Below are positions 38,986 to 49,284 of a stretch of DNA of 64,000 nt, in pieces. Each line of letters opens with the position of its first letter. The first letter of the stretch is position 1. A program made the position numbers and the translations under genes. The notes below the pieces were generated by a model. It searched no databases and had not been told where the DNA came from. It saw only the letters and a list, made by a program, of their open reading frames with translations. The DNA is from Floccularia luteovirens (taxonomy: Eukaryota; Basidiomycota; Agaricomycetes; Agaricales; Squamanitaceae): contig VSJF01000010.1 in assembly GCA_009739215.1 (NCBI GenBank), forward strand, positions 310,001 to 374,000. Reading direction: 5' to 3'.

Positions 38986-41376
38986 CCTGCGCCATGTGAA
39001 CTAGGAGAGAGAGAAAACGCATTGTGATTCGCATTGGAACGGAAATATTATTCTTGTCGCTCCTAAAGTTGGACTCTGTACTAGCCTCATGCTGGGTAAC
39101 GCTGCGAAATGCGAGTCAAGTAATGCGGAAAGGCGAAAGTAGGAAACGATGTACTTGACATGCTATCTACGAGTTTGAAGACAAAAACCACAACTTTTTC
39201 AGATGCGAATGTGACACCCCCTTGGAAGGATCTTGATACAGTAAATAAGACTCTTGGATGGTCGAGTGGGGTGCTCATGGAGCATGTTAGACTCCTTGAT
39301 ACCATGGCGCCATGCGAAGCTGAAGCCAAAGTATATGAATGCGGATCTCACGGCGAAAAGAACCCAAACCCTCATCAACGAATTTCAAATTGCGCGTCGA
39401 ACACCAATGTCAGGTCTCAAGTTCCCACCAGTACCACCCATATCCCATATCAACATGAGCGCAATCTAACGCAGGTAACTGGTCGTAGCGGCAAAAACAG
39501 CATTGTTTAGACAAACGTTGGTGGCTCTGCCTTGCTTGACTACACATTAACAAATACCTCGCGGGTAGAACGTCACATCCACTGCTGGATTAATTACGAT
39601 CCAGTAGGAATAACCGACGACCATCTAATAACTGCCACTGTTTCACAAGCTACTTAGTCCTACTGTATATATCTTCAGTTTGCAGCTTACTCTTACCTCG
39701 TGCTGCCAACTCACCGAAACAGAATGTTGTTGGAATAGATGTAAAATAGATCAGAACCATTGTTATCTCGTTAGCCGAATTTCAATTTGCTTCATTGTCA
39801 TTAAACCCGAATATTAGATCGACTGATGAAATCTTTTTACAGACCTGTAGTGGACAAATACGCAACAAAAGCGAGAGTCTATGTACGATTGACCAGAAGA
39901 GCAATTTCAAGTTGTAATTACTTTCAGTGACAGCTCAAAATAAATCCAATAATGACTGGGAGAAAATAAGTAGCGGTTTCCAACTTGCATCAAGGTGTTG
40001 TACACTTATGCCTAACGCGTATTGAATAACACCGTCAGTAGACCGATTCAGAAAAACGAATTCCAGACCCTTATAAGGGAGTCGGTGAACGCGTTCTATC
40101 AATTTTTCTTTCGGCCGACTTTCACATAAATTTTACCCAAGAAAAGGGACTGCTGAAGTTCAACAGGGAGGCTGCAGAGTCTTGTGCTCATCGTGTTGTC
40201 GGAATATCTTGGTTTTTAATACCTAGTTGAGGCCACCGTCCGTAAAGTTTTTCATTGGTGAAAGGTGTTAGTTTTACTTTTGGGGGTAATTAACGCCTAG
40301 AAGGTCGACTGGACATACCGGGAAAGTGTTCCGGGTCGGAAATTTCATTGATCGGATTTGCAAAGTTCCTGCTGAACTTACGAGGACCGATAATCCCGCT
40401 AGTTTCAAGGAACCTTGCGTATTTGTACAGTGGTTGCAAGCTGGGCAGTGGGAGGTTTTCGTGCCGCTTGGCTTCTTTGATAGGGATTTATAGACCCAGA
40501 ATGGAAGCCGACATTTCATTGGCATGAAACGGAGAACACCCGGTAGGATGGTTATATGCCAAAGTAGCCTGAAAATACATACAGTACAGTAAAAAGAGAC
40601 ATGCCCTGATCGCCGAAACGAGATGTATTCCGGAAGATTATTTAAACAAACATGAGGCAATGTACAACCTTATTCAATTATCGAGATGCTGCTCGTAGTG
40701 AATTGTTGGAATCCGGGTCGCTGCTGCTAGGGCTGATCGATGTCGATGATCACCCATAAAGTAGGTTCGGCGTCGGATCGCGAAATGGAACATAAGTAGC
40801 CCTATTTGGACTGTACGGGAGGAAACGTGGAACAGCTGATGGGGCCCATTAGGAGGTTCAAATAGCTTCAAGAGCATCACTTTATGCTGCCCAAAACCAA
40901 AGAGTCTATGGCCGGCAGTACTTATCAGTCGAACTGGGATCAAAAAGTCGCGAAAAATCATTCAGTACTCACATTGGATGTCAGAATCACCAGGCATCCC
41001 TGCAATTGTAATAATTTCTCATGCGGTAACATCGGAATTTGATACAAGAAGCTTCCATACCACGTACGTGAACACTTGATGTTGGAATTCCAGAAGAGAT
41101 GACGTGATTCGTGGACTTTGCAGTTTGTGTATCAGCTGCTAATATTAGATGTTCAATCCATCTACTTATAAACCCATTAAATGCCTTCTCACAGTATACG
41201 GTTTCAGCTCCACAAACTACATATCAGTGATAGATGTATTCTCGCTCGCCTGTCAATGAACAAACACTCGGACCATCTTTCTACCATCTAAGATGTACCC
41301 ACTGGCCACACATAAATTAAAACTGGCTTTCCGATTGAAACCTTGCTATCAGATTCGGAACTACCTTTACACTACC
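38986..41376. other. Intergenic region with one protein-like fragment
   Basis: About 2.4 kb without a complete gene. The only coding-like segment is 39254-39469, listed separately. The rest holds short ORFs without motifs on both strands. Confidence 0.55.
39254..39469 (+). pseudogene. Unidentified protein-like fragment
   Basis: A 71-codon open frame ending in TAA. Its composition is like that of a conserved mitochondrial or ribosomal-type protein tail: PWRHAKLKPKYMNADLTAKR, then EFQIARRTPMSGLKFPPVPP. Upstream the frame closes quickly and no good splice acceptor joins it to other coding sequence, so it looks like a gene remnant. I could not identify the family. Confidence 0.3.
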
Positions 41377-42292
41377 ATGGCGAGCATTGACAACAAACCA
41401 CCCGCAATATTTACTATGCGAAACCACATCAAGCCTGAGGATCCTTCCACCTGGGACAAAGCTTGGTGCGTTCATAAAGATACTGTGTACCTTGGAACTG
41501 AGAGTTCATTATAAAAATCAGGAAATCTGGTATAACCCCATGGGATAGGGGTAGCATGCAGCCACCACTGCGCGAGGCTATCGAGAATAAATCATTTAAC
41601 TGGCCGCGAACGGGACGAGCTCTTGTCCCAGGCTGTGGAAGAGTGAGGACTTCTCACCATCACGGGATAAAATTTTGGGCTAATGGCGTTTCTCTGATTT
41701 CCAATTTGACAGGGGTATGATGTAGTGTGTATCGCGTCGATTCTCGGGCTCGATACTTTTGGCATAGATATCTCTGAAACAGCGCTAGATAGCGCTCGTA
41801 AGCAAGTGTTCCATTTAGAAGTAGCTGATGCTCCAGTAATAGAATCTCTAATAGGTTTCTCGAGTCGCAACCAACACCCAAGGGCAAGGTGACCTTTTCT
41901 CAAGCGGACTTCTTCTCCCTTCCTGTTGCTGAGGAGAGTGATCTCTTCGACGTTGTATACGACTATACGTGAGTTGCTGTATTCTAACACTTCCTTCACC
42001 AATTCGAGTAATATTCCGCACACTGCGTAGGTTCTTTGTTGCCATACCTCCAGCGATGCGCAGCGAATGGGGCCAAAAAATGGCAGCACTCGTAAAGCCA
42101 GGCGGCTTTCTTATCACTCTAGTCTTCCCTATCGACCCCCCAGTTGATTATGGCCCGCCATACTTCGTACGACCAGAGCATTATGACAAGCCGCTTGAAG
42201 GGGCTTTTGAAAAGATACTCGATAAAATACCTGAGGAGAGCAGTGAAACACATGAAGGGAGAGAAAGACTACTTGTGTGGAGAAGAGTCTAA
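41377..42292 (+). CDS. TPMT-like SAM methyltransferase, copy 2 (intact)
   Basis: Exons 41377-41465, 41522-41642, 41713-41801, 41855-41968 and 42031-42292 sum to 675 nt, 224 aa, with an open frame. Motifs are DPSTWDKAW, SGITPWDRGSMQPPLREAIE, GRALVPGCGRGYDVVCIAS (SAM loop), DTFGIDISETALDSARK, VVYDYTFFVAIPPAMRSEW, KPGGFLITLVFPIDPP and RERLLVWRRV. Family members transfer methyl from SAM to thiols, thiocyanate or halides in the cytosol. Intron 3 (41802-41854) begins GCAAGT, not GT; only this donor keeps the frame (K-FLESQ). The same GC intron is found in copy 1, 12 kb away on the other strand, so the genes are paralogs. Start ATG 41377 has an ACC context; an upstream in-frame ATG at 41293 would add 28 residues. 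Confidence 0.9.
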
Positions 42293-42626
42293 TTACAATC
42301 AGGGAACGATAACAAGTGTCATAAATATGATTGTGGTATCAGTATCTTTGACTTGCCAAATGTGATTGTATTGCAAGAATATCAGATTATTATTTTTGTT
42401 TTCATTTTACCATTTATGAGGGAAATGCACCGCGTATAGTAAACCGGGTCACGAACGGATTCACATTGTAGCCCATTCATTACAATTTACAATGCACTAC
42501 CCGTGTGGAAACGTGGCCATGAGGTCCAACTTTACTGCTGTAAACTGACGCCCATAGTTTTACTCATTGCCTCGTTAGTTCTCATCCCAATAATCAGGTA
42601 GATTAACCCAGCAGTCTTATCAGCCA

Positions 42627-43966
42627 ATGTCTCCTTCCAAAGCTGATCAAGCAATCGATGATATCTTGAATGCTGCCCAACAGATCGTTAGTATTGGGAA
42701 AGATGTACTAGGCATCTGTCCTATCCCTGGCTTGCCAGCAGCTGCCTCTGCATTAAATCCATTAATTGGAATAGTCATCGTAAGTCTCATTTTTGATTAA
42801 GATCCATCCACGAAACTGACGCTTTCCGCTGTGGCAAGTTCGTGGAAACGAAGAAATCCGAAAAGACTTGGCCGAAAACATCAAAATTCTTGCGGTTGTC
42901 ATAGACAAGACCCGTAAACATGCTGAACATATGGCATTCGGAGCGGGAGTGGGAGCATCCGGGTGGTTCATAAACTCTCCTGAGCTAGAGGAAAGGGTTA
43001 CTAGTCTTATCAGGTTAGAAGTTTGTTTGTAATCTCTGCTTTTATTGGCGAAATGCATTGCAGGAGGCTCAATGATCTCGAGAGAGAAGCGGCAGCATTA
43101 AAACAAGAATCACGCGCAAAAAGGCTCTTCAAGAGTAAAAGCAACGCAGACACATTGATGAAACTTAGACAGGGTGTGGATAGTGCAACAAGGAACTTTT
43201 CGGTACGTGCTCTTCAACTTGATATAACAATTGAAGTTCTGACGTACAACGCAGCTTCAAGGACAAATCTCAGACGAACAGCTACTCAACGGCATAATGG
43301 AGGAATTAGCTGCAAAGGCCTTGGAAAGGCTTCCTCACGTCAATTCCAGATACTCTTCATCACTTAACCCGACTACATCTGGAGTCTTACATGGAACGCG
43401 TATAGCAGGGGTAGACTGTGGAATAGGAAGAGGAGGAGAGTACTGGAGATGACATTAGAAGGATGTTTATATTATGACATATAGTCGTAGTTGATAATAA
43501 TGTACTCTAAGTGAAGTCCTGTTTGTTACGACACAATGTGACCGTGACGTAACGCGTGTTACTCACTACATGATAAACTGGACACGCGGTGCAGATTCGA
43601 ATGGAAACAACTCTCTGATCTACGTCCTCAGTGGTGGTGCCGGGACCGGAAAGTCTACTCTTGCCTTTGAAAAGGCTAGATGTCTCGACAAAATCGCCCC
43701 CTAAATCATTGGGTGCATACCAACTCACAACTAGCCAGCCAAAGTTGCGCCCACATCTAGTGGCTGCAGCTTTTACATATATCAATCAGGGCAAAACATG
43801 TCAACAATTGGAATTCGATCTTGAAGAACTCATCATTGAGCCTCTCAAGAATGTGACTTCACCATATCACTGGGTGGTCATCGTTTCGGATGCCCTGGAT
43901 GAATGTCAGAAGTCAGCGCAGAGTTTTTCTTACAGCCTTATAATGGCTACCTTACGATCATTATAA
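42627..43966 (+). pseudogene. Broken NACHT NLR (N-terminal helical domain plus NACHT fragments)
   Basis: The 5' part (42627-42779, then 42838-43016, 43065-43201 and 43253-43470) encodes a helical N-terminal domain typical of Agaricomycete NACHT proteins: LGICPIPGLPAAASALNPLI, NEEIRKDLAENIKILAVVID and RLNDLEREAAALKQESRAKR, leading to GVLHGTR. The first splice join (acceptor 42837) leaves the frame off. From 43570 a NACHT fragment follows: Walker A SGGAGTGKSTLAFE, a stop after KIAP, then in another frame LGAYQLTTSQPKLRPHLVAA and Walker B VVIVSDALDEC, ending at a stop. Sequence between Walker A and LGAYQLT is missing, and no WD40, ANK or TPR repeats follow. NLRs act in fungal non-self recognition and cell death; this copy cannot work. 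It abuts the transposon cluster. Confidence 0.75.
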
Positions 43967-44212
43967 CATCGAGGTAGTGCACATTACCATATAGTAGTAC
44001 AAAATTCATTCTATTCTATTCCTCCCACTGTATCTCTGTCAAGACTCAACAACAATCTCTTCCTGCACATCCTCTTCATCGCCTACTGTACCTGAAACCA
44101 TTTTCATTTTTTTAATCTTCTGCCCAACCGAAGAATGCTGAACCTGCAAAAAACTACCACTCTAAAACCCAACACCAGCAATAAAACCAGTCCCACATCA
44201 GCAAACCTTGGG

Positions 44213-44316
44213 TCAACTATGGAGCACTATGGAGTGCTCCATAGTGCCATAGTGCCCATAGTGCCCATAGCATAGGTTCCCAACTCCAGAGCACTCCATA
44301 GCACTACTATAATAGT
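44213..44316. repeat. Left subterminal repeats (CCATAGTG orientation)
   Basis: Repeated CACTATGG and CCATAGTG motifs, including a palindromic pair (CACTATGGAGTGCTCCATAGTG). Most units read CCATAGTG. The far end of the element at 57.5-58.35 kb carries the same 8-mer mainly in the opposite orientation, so the two arrays form inverted subterminal repeats. Confidence 0.6.
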
Positions 44317-44404
44317 ATATATACTTTATTGGATTATTCATTTTATTATATTCATTTTATTTTTACTACTACAATTACTACATACTACTATATAATACTA
44401 CATA

Positions 44405-44870
44405 GAAGAAATTTAAAAAAAGACAAAAAAAGTCAGACAAAAAAACATAAAAAGTTGGGAAAAAAAAACATAAAAAAAGTTGGAAAAAAACATAGAAAAA
44501 AACATAAAAAGTCGGAAAAAAAAACATAAAAAAACATACCAAGTTGGAAAAAAAACATATCAAGTCGGAAAACATAACTGAAAAGACAAAAGAAGTCAGA
44601 AACATGACAAAAAAGAGAAAGGTTGGAAACATACCAAAAAAGGCAAAAAAAAGTCGGAAACATATAGAAAGAAAGAAAAAAGTTGAAAACATATGAAAAA
44701 ACAAGGAAAAAAGTCGGACACATGAAACAAGAGAAAGGGGATTGAAAACATAACTAGAAAGAGAGGAAATGTATAAAAAAAGAAGGAAAAAGTCGGACAT
44801 ACAGGGGAGAAAGTTGAAAACATATAAAAAAAAGAGGAAAAAAGCGGACACAAAACATACCAAATGCCCA
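44405..44870. repeat. Degenerate A-rich minisatellite
   Basis: About 20 imperfect units of roughly 20-25 bp of the form (A)n-CATA-(A)n-GTCGG or GTTGG. The minus strand gives open but meaningless Phe/Leu/Cys-rich reading frames. It lies just inside the left end of the large transposon. Confidence 0.8.
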
Positions 44871-45300
44871 AGCTATCACATCTCCTCAACTCCTTCCATC
44901 CCTACATGGCCAAATGGTAAATTGCACATGGCTTGCAGTCAGAAACTGGGGACAAGCGGGGTGCAGTCAGAGTGCAGTTGGAGTGCAAAATATGTGCACG
45001 TGGCTAGTTGTTTTGTGCCCTTCCTCTTCCTGTTCTCCCAGCTTGCACACCACACAGAATATCCAGCTTGTACCCTGCTTCACCTCTTGCCTTGTATGCC
45101 ACTTCAACTCTGTGGCATATTTTCTATAAAATTGTTACATAATCATAGTTATCTGTACATAGCTGTACATCTGTCCAATGCATACTTCTCGTCTCTCTGA
45201 CCCAGAAAGTAAGTGGAGACTATTGATGAACATGATACCTGCTGATGAATTGATGGCATTTTGGTCAGATTTCTTACAAGTTGACTAACAATACTGGTCA

Positions 45301-47225
45301 TGTATGAGGTGCCCTGATACTACTCCAACGATGACTCGACGTGGTGTTGTTGCACATGCAAATTCAGCAAAGCATTGTCGAGCAGTGGAGCACTACATTG
45401 CAGAACTTAATGCTGCTAATATAGCTGCAATGGATGATGTTGCAGTTGGGGTTACAACTCCAGACAGTTTTCTGCCGGGTGACCCATTCTTGGATTCACT
45501 TGGCGAATGGCTCGAGCAGCAGTCCAAAAGTACTCAACCTACTCCTGCTCCATCCCCCCCTCCCCCAATCTGCCAGAGCTCATACCAGGCATCATCCCCA
45601 GCTCATCTCCTGGAACTTGATAACCTTGCTCCTAATGCACACATCATACCTTGCCCACATTGGGAAGTAGTTTGTGAAGCAATCAACAAAGTGCTTGATA
45701 CATTCTTGCTCCCAGAAGAATCTGAGGAGGATGAGGTAGTTGGTGATTTGGAGGACATGTTTAACATATCTCACAATGTAGATGCTCCAGCAGGTGAGCA
45801 TTTTTTTTTTCCTTCTTTCAAATTGTTTCTCACCAACAAAGTAGAAAGACTCCCCCCTCCGCCTGCCCGTAGACATGGTGCCCCCCGATCTAGTTCAAGG
45901 GGCATTTGGAGTCCTTGGCCTGACCACATTGTTTGCCTCTCAGTTACTGTCTCATTACAATACTAATGTAGATAACAGTCATGTACTCTTGACATTGTGT
46001 CACACCTACCACAATCAGTATACTCACAGAATGACCTGGAAGTCATGCTCTGGTTACTGCGCTCCAATGGTGTGAACACTATTCCTACTGTTTCAAATAT
46101 AAAATCGACTTCTGCTGAGATTGAGGGTGTTTGTGGTGTTAGCATTTCTCATCACTTAGGTTCATTGGGACATATATACCACATTATCAAACCATCATCA
46201 ATGATAGCACTGGTAATATTAATGCAACCCCATTGCTTTGTATGCTAATTATCATTTAGAATTTTTCAAATCCAGCTGTGAGAAATGTATTAGAGATATA
46301 TCCAGAAGATGCTGGGCAGATCTTGATGTCTGCAGCACAAGCCTCTCGATGGTTAAATGAGATTGACCCTCGGCAACTTACACCAATGCACTGAGTTGGT
46401 CGAAATGATTACTTCATTCTTGAACCAACACAACTTTGTGATGGAACTATGTGTATTCTAGCACGTTGGTACATAAAAAATAAGATGATGATGTGTCATG
46501 CATGGCAAATGGTTATCTCAAATGAAGGCTGGATTGTTGAGAAGTGGGATCAGATAACATTTTCTGATACTCAGCTATCACTTTCTGGGAATGACCTTTA
46601 CTATGATGCCTACTTAGGACCTGGAATCCCTCCAATAAATTGGATACTGGGTATGGATCTAACATGTTGATTTTGAACAGAACACTGATCAGAATATAGG
46701 GATGTGAGAGAGTTCTGATACAGCAATACTGGAGCCATGGCCTCATCCACCTCTCAATACATGGCATAACAAGGCGCAAGGTTCCAGAGTGGTTGCTTAC
46801 CCAGCTTGGTTATATTGTGATGACACATCTGGAAACCGATCAAAAAAATGGAATGAGCATAACAGTTTCCTCATGGTAGCAGCTGGGCTTCCACACGAGC
46901 ATGCACATAAAGAAGCCAATGTTTATTTTATATGTACATCAAATGCTGCGCCCCCTTTGGAAATGCTTGAGGGCATCACCAAAGACATTGAGTAAGTTAT
47001 AAGGTTGCATCTGTATTCTCATTTACTTAGTCCATAATGGTTTAGAGCATGTCAGGCTAATGGTGTTTGGGTATACGATTGTGTGTATAAGCAGAAAGTA
47101 TTGGTCATTTTTTGGATATTGGCTTTGTTGGGTGACAACCCAATGCAAAGTGAGTTTGCTTGCCACTCGGGTCTTAAATCAAAGTTTTTCTGTTGGTCTT
47201 GTTGGGTCAAAGGGAAGGATAGTAA
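45301..47225 (+). pseudogene. Transposon protein, 5' half (decayed)
   Basis: Starts with a C2H2 finger (CMRC, then HANSAKH) in an exon ending at 45793. Further exons encode SLDIVSHLPQSVYS-like sequence (about 45975-46212), then YPEDAGQILMSAAQASRWLN, GRNDYFILEPTQLCDGTMCI, PAWLYCDDTSGNRSKKWNEH (from 46799), AAGLPHEHAHKEANVYF and LLGDNPMQSEFACHSGLKSK. It ends in CWVKGKDSN at the insertion point. A TGA at 46392 sits where the family has Arg (GRND context), and there is another stop before EPWPHPP. Introns with GT..AG ends separate the blocks. The role of the protein is unproven; by context it is the element's transposase or an accessory factor. Confidence 0.65.
47221..47225. repeat. Target site duplication AGTAA (left)
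   Basis: AGTAA precedes the 5' LTR and is repeated directly after the 3' LTR at 53113-53117. This is a 5-bp duplication as made by Ty1/copia integrases. Confidence 0.9.
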
Positions 47226-47599
47226 TGTTGCGTCAGCACAATCACATGATGGATTACATAATTCGTCAGGTGATGAGTCAGATGATATGTCACATGATAT
47301 GTCACATGACTACACTCACATATGCCCTATGCATCACGTGCAGTATGACTAAGCATGTTCTATAACCTTCTACAAGGTTCTATGAAGTAGACATGTGACT
47401 ATGACGGACATAGCACGGACCCTTATGCAAATATGTACATACAGCTAGAACTGTATATAAGGACACTCTTATGCGAATAGATACCTTGTCCTATTCTATA
47501 GGTAGTAATAGTAACACTAACCGTAAGGTGTGATCTAAGTAAGCACAAGGTAAGACTTTGAGTTCCTCCACTGTGTCTTGCACACATGGCTGCTCAACA
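47226..47599 (+). repeat. 5' LTR (374 bp)
   Basis: Begins TGTTGCGTCAG and ends GCTGCTCAACA. It reads the same as the 3' LTR at 52739-53112 with a constant offset of 5513, so no indel separates them. Contains a TATATAA box near 47454, a likely start region for element transcription, and CACATG repeats upstream. Confidence 0.93.
47454..47460 (+). promoter_or_regulatory. TATA box in the LTR
   Basis: TATATAA followed by GGACAC, placed about 145 bp before the LTR end, a usual position for the U3/R boundary promoter of copia LTRs. Confidence 0.55.
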
Positions 47600-47612
47600 G
47601 GTTATGGGCCCC
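47600..47612 (+). other. Primer binding site (half-tRNA, initiator Met)
   Basis: GGTTATGGGCCCC directly abuts the LTR. GGTTATGGGCCC is complementary to the anticodon stem-loop of eukaryotic initiator Met tRNA (GGGCCCATAACC), not to its 3' end. Drosophila copia also primes from an internal tRNA-iMet fragment. Confidence 0.75.
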
Positions 47613-47886
47613 GGTTGTCAGTCTCAATGGCGCGTTCGTCGCTGCCTATGATGACGGTGACTTAAAGCTCTTACCTCTTGTGAAGTGACTCCCCCATGCT
47701 CCCTTAATTGGTAGAAGCATTGGTGGCTTGTCCACTCTACAAGTGATTGAGTCTGAACGTTGTTCATGACAATAAATCTATGCGAGCCTTATGTGTCTTG
47801 ACAGTGTCTTTACACTGAGTTGAACATTGTGCTGATGCAACATTAATTTGTAGCTTGCCAACAAACCAACTTTTATCAAGTACAAC

Positions 47887-49284
47887 ATGCAACACACTGT
47901 ATTCCAAGCTGTTTCCTTTGTATTCGCTGGAGCGTGCTGGCTTGAGTGGAAAAGCGCCATGACGACCTACCTGCAACATGCAGCTGTATGGTCAGTGGTG
48001 TCTGGAACTCGCCGTCGTCCGTCGCCACAGGATCCCAACAATGTCTCTGAGACAATGATCCTGCTGCAGCAGACATGGGACGATAAAAACGAAGCTGCGC
48101 TAGGCAGTATAAAGTCGAGATTATCCCCTGAATTAAATTGGCTTGCCGCTCGTGACGGCTGTATCTCTAGTTATGCATTATGGACTTGGTTAGTTGCTCG
48201 GTACGAGGATCATAGCTTGAGCACTACTTTGAAGCTCACGGAGGATGTAAAATTCTTCAAGCTCAGTGGTGGAGATCCTCAGGCAGATTTCTTCCGCCTT
48301 AGCGAGACTTTTAGGAGACTGGCTGATGAAAACCTCGCCGTCCCTGAATTATTGCAGGCCCTATGGGCTATGGCGTCTGTACCACCCCATTGGCAAAATG
48401 TCAAAGCAACACTGCTGCAAAAATACACTGCGCAGACCTTGACCTTACATGACGTTTCTGCTGCGGTCCAGAATCTTTATGATGCTCAGATGACTTCGGT
48501 CTCTTCGAGCGGATCAGCGCATAGAGTAATACGCCCGAACAACCCTGTATTTCTCTCATCTACACCGTCAAACACTAAAGAAGACTCTCCAGACGGTGGA
48601 AATAAGAAGAAACAGCGCAAGCGAGGGGGTAAAAAAACTCGTGGAGAGAAAGAAAAACAAACAGCTAAAAATAGTGATACAGCGCACTCCCCTGCTGCAA
48701 GAATGACTGCTCAGAGTAGTAGTCAGGCCATAGCTGGCCCTTCATCCTTTGAGGGTAGTTTGGAGACACCAAGGTCGGCTCCTACCCCTAAGCCTTCCTT
48801 TCTCCGGGAAAATCCCCACAAGTTTTATGCTCCGCCCATTGCTAGCACCTTTACAGGAGCGCAGGCGTTGAAGCATCCTGAAACTCCGTACCCTTCATTA
48901 AAGAGGAGTAGGGAACTTGTAGACCTTCAAGGTCTTCCTCGTCAGCCGAGACATCTCCGAACTCATGAGGAGACTTATTTGCTACGAGAGAGGGTTGAAC
49001 CTTCTACCTTTACTACAAGAGAAGAAGTACCGGAAGAGGTAAGTGAACCGCCCGCCAAACGTCTAAGAACCGCCTCCCCTGAACCAGTGCATTATTTGGC
49101 ACGATCTGATTCAGGTGATAGTGTATCCCTTGGTTCGGAGGTTGAGGACCGGGAATATCCATGTCCCGCTAACGGTTGGACAGAGGTGGAAGTTGATGAA
49201 CAGATTGCGCAAGCTGCAGGCATTGAAAGAGTTCTAGATGCTCTGGAAGCCGGCAATGAGAGTGAAAGGCAAGTACCTCCTTAA
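47887..49284 (+). CDS. Copia-type Gag polyprotein
   Basis: An uninterrupted 465-codon frame starting at the first ATG after the leader (ACAACATGC). The N-terminal 210 residues have the UBN2-like copia Gag pattern: WLEWKSAMTTYLQ, VWSVVSGTRRRP, WDDKNEAALGSIKSRLSP, ALWTWLVARYED, LKLTEDVKFFKLS and SVPPHWQNVKATLLQKY. A Lys/Arg block (KKKQRKRGGKKTRG) follows and may replace the missing CCHC zinc knuckle in RNA binding. The last 200 residues are Pro/Ser/Glu-rich and acidic at the end. Gag builds virus-like particles that package the element RNA. The full frame in an element lacking pol suggests that gag is under selection or very young. Confidence 0.85.
   Translation: MQHTVFQAVSFVFAGACWLEWKSAMTTYLQHAAVWSVVSGTRRRPSPQDPNNVSETMILLQQTWDDKNEAALGSIKSRLSPELNWLAARDGCISSYALWTWLVARYEDHSLSTTLKLTEDVKFFKLSGGDPQADFFRLSETFRRLADENLAVPELLQALWAMASVPPHWQNVKATLLQKYTAQTLTLHDVSAAVQNLYDAQMTSVSSSGSAHRVIRPNNPVFLSSTPSNTKEDSPDGGNKKKQRKRGGKKTRGEKEKQTAKNSDTAHSPAARMTAQSSSQAIAGPSSFEGSLETPRSAPTPKPSFLRENPHKFYAPPIASTFTGAQALKHPETPYPSLKRSRELVDLQGLPRQPRHLRTHEETYLLRERVEPSTFTTREEVPEEVSEPPAKRLRTASPEPVHYLARSDSGDSVSLGSEVEDREYPCPANGWTEVEVDEQIAQAAGIERVLDALEAGNESERQVPP

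Noticed and set aside
44378..44863. 161-codon minus-strand Phe/Leu-rich ORF resembling a membrane protein
   Set aside because: Produced by the A-rich minisatellite read on the other strand; no start context or motif.
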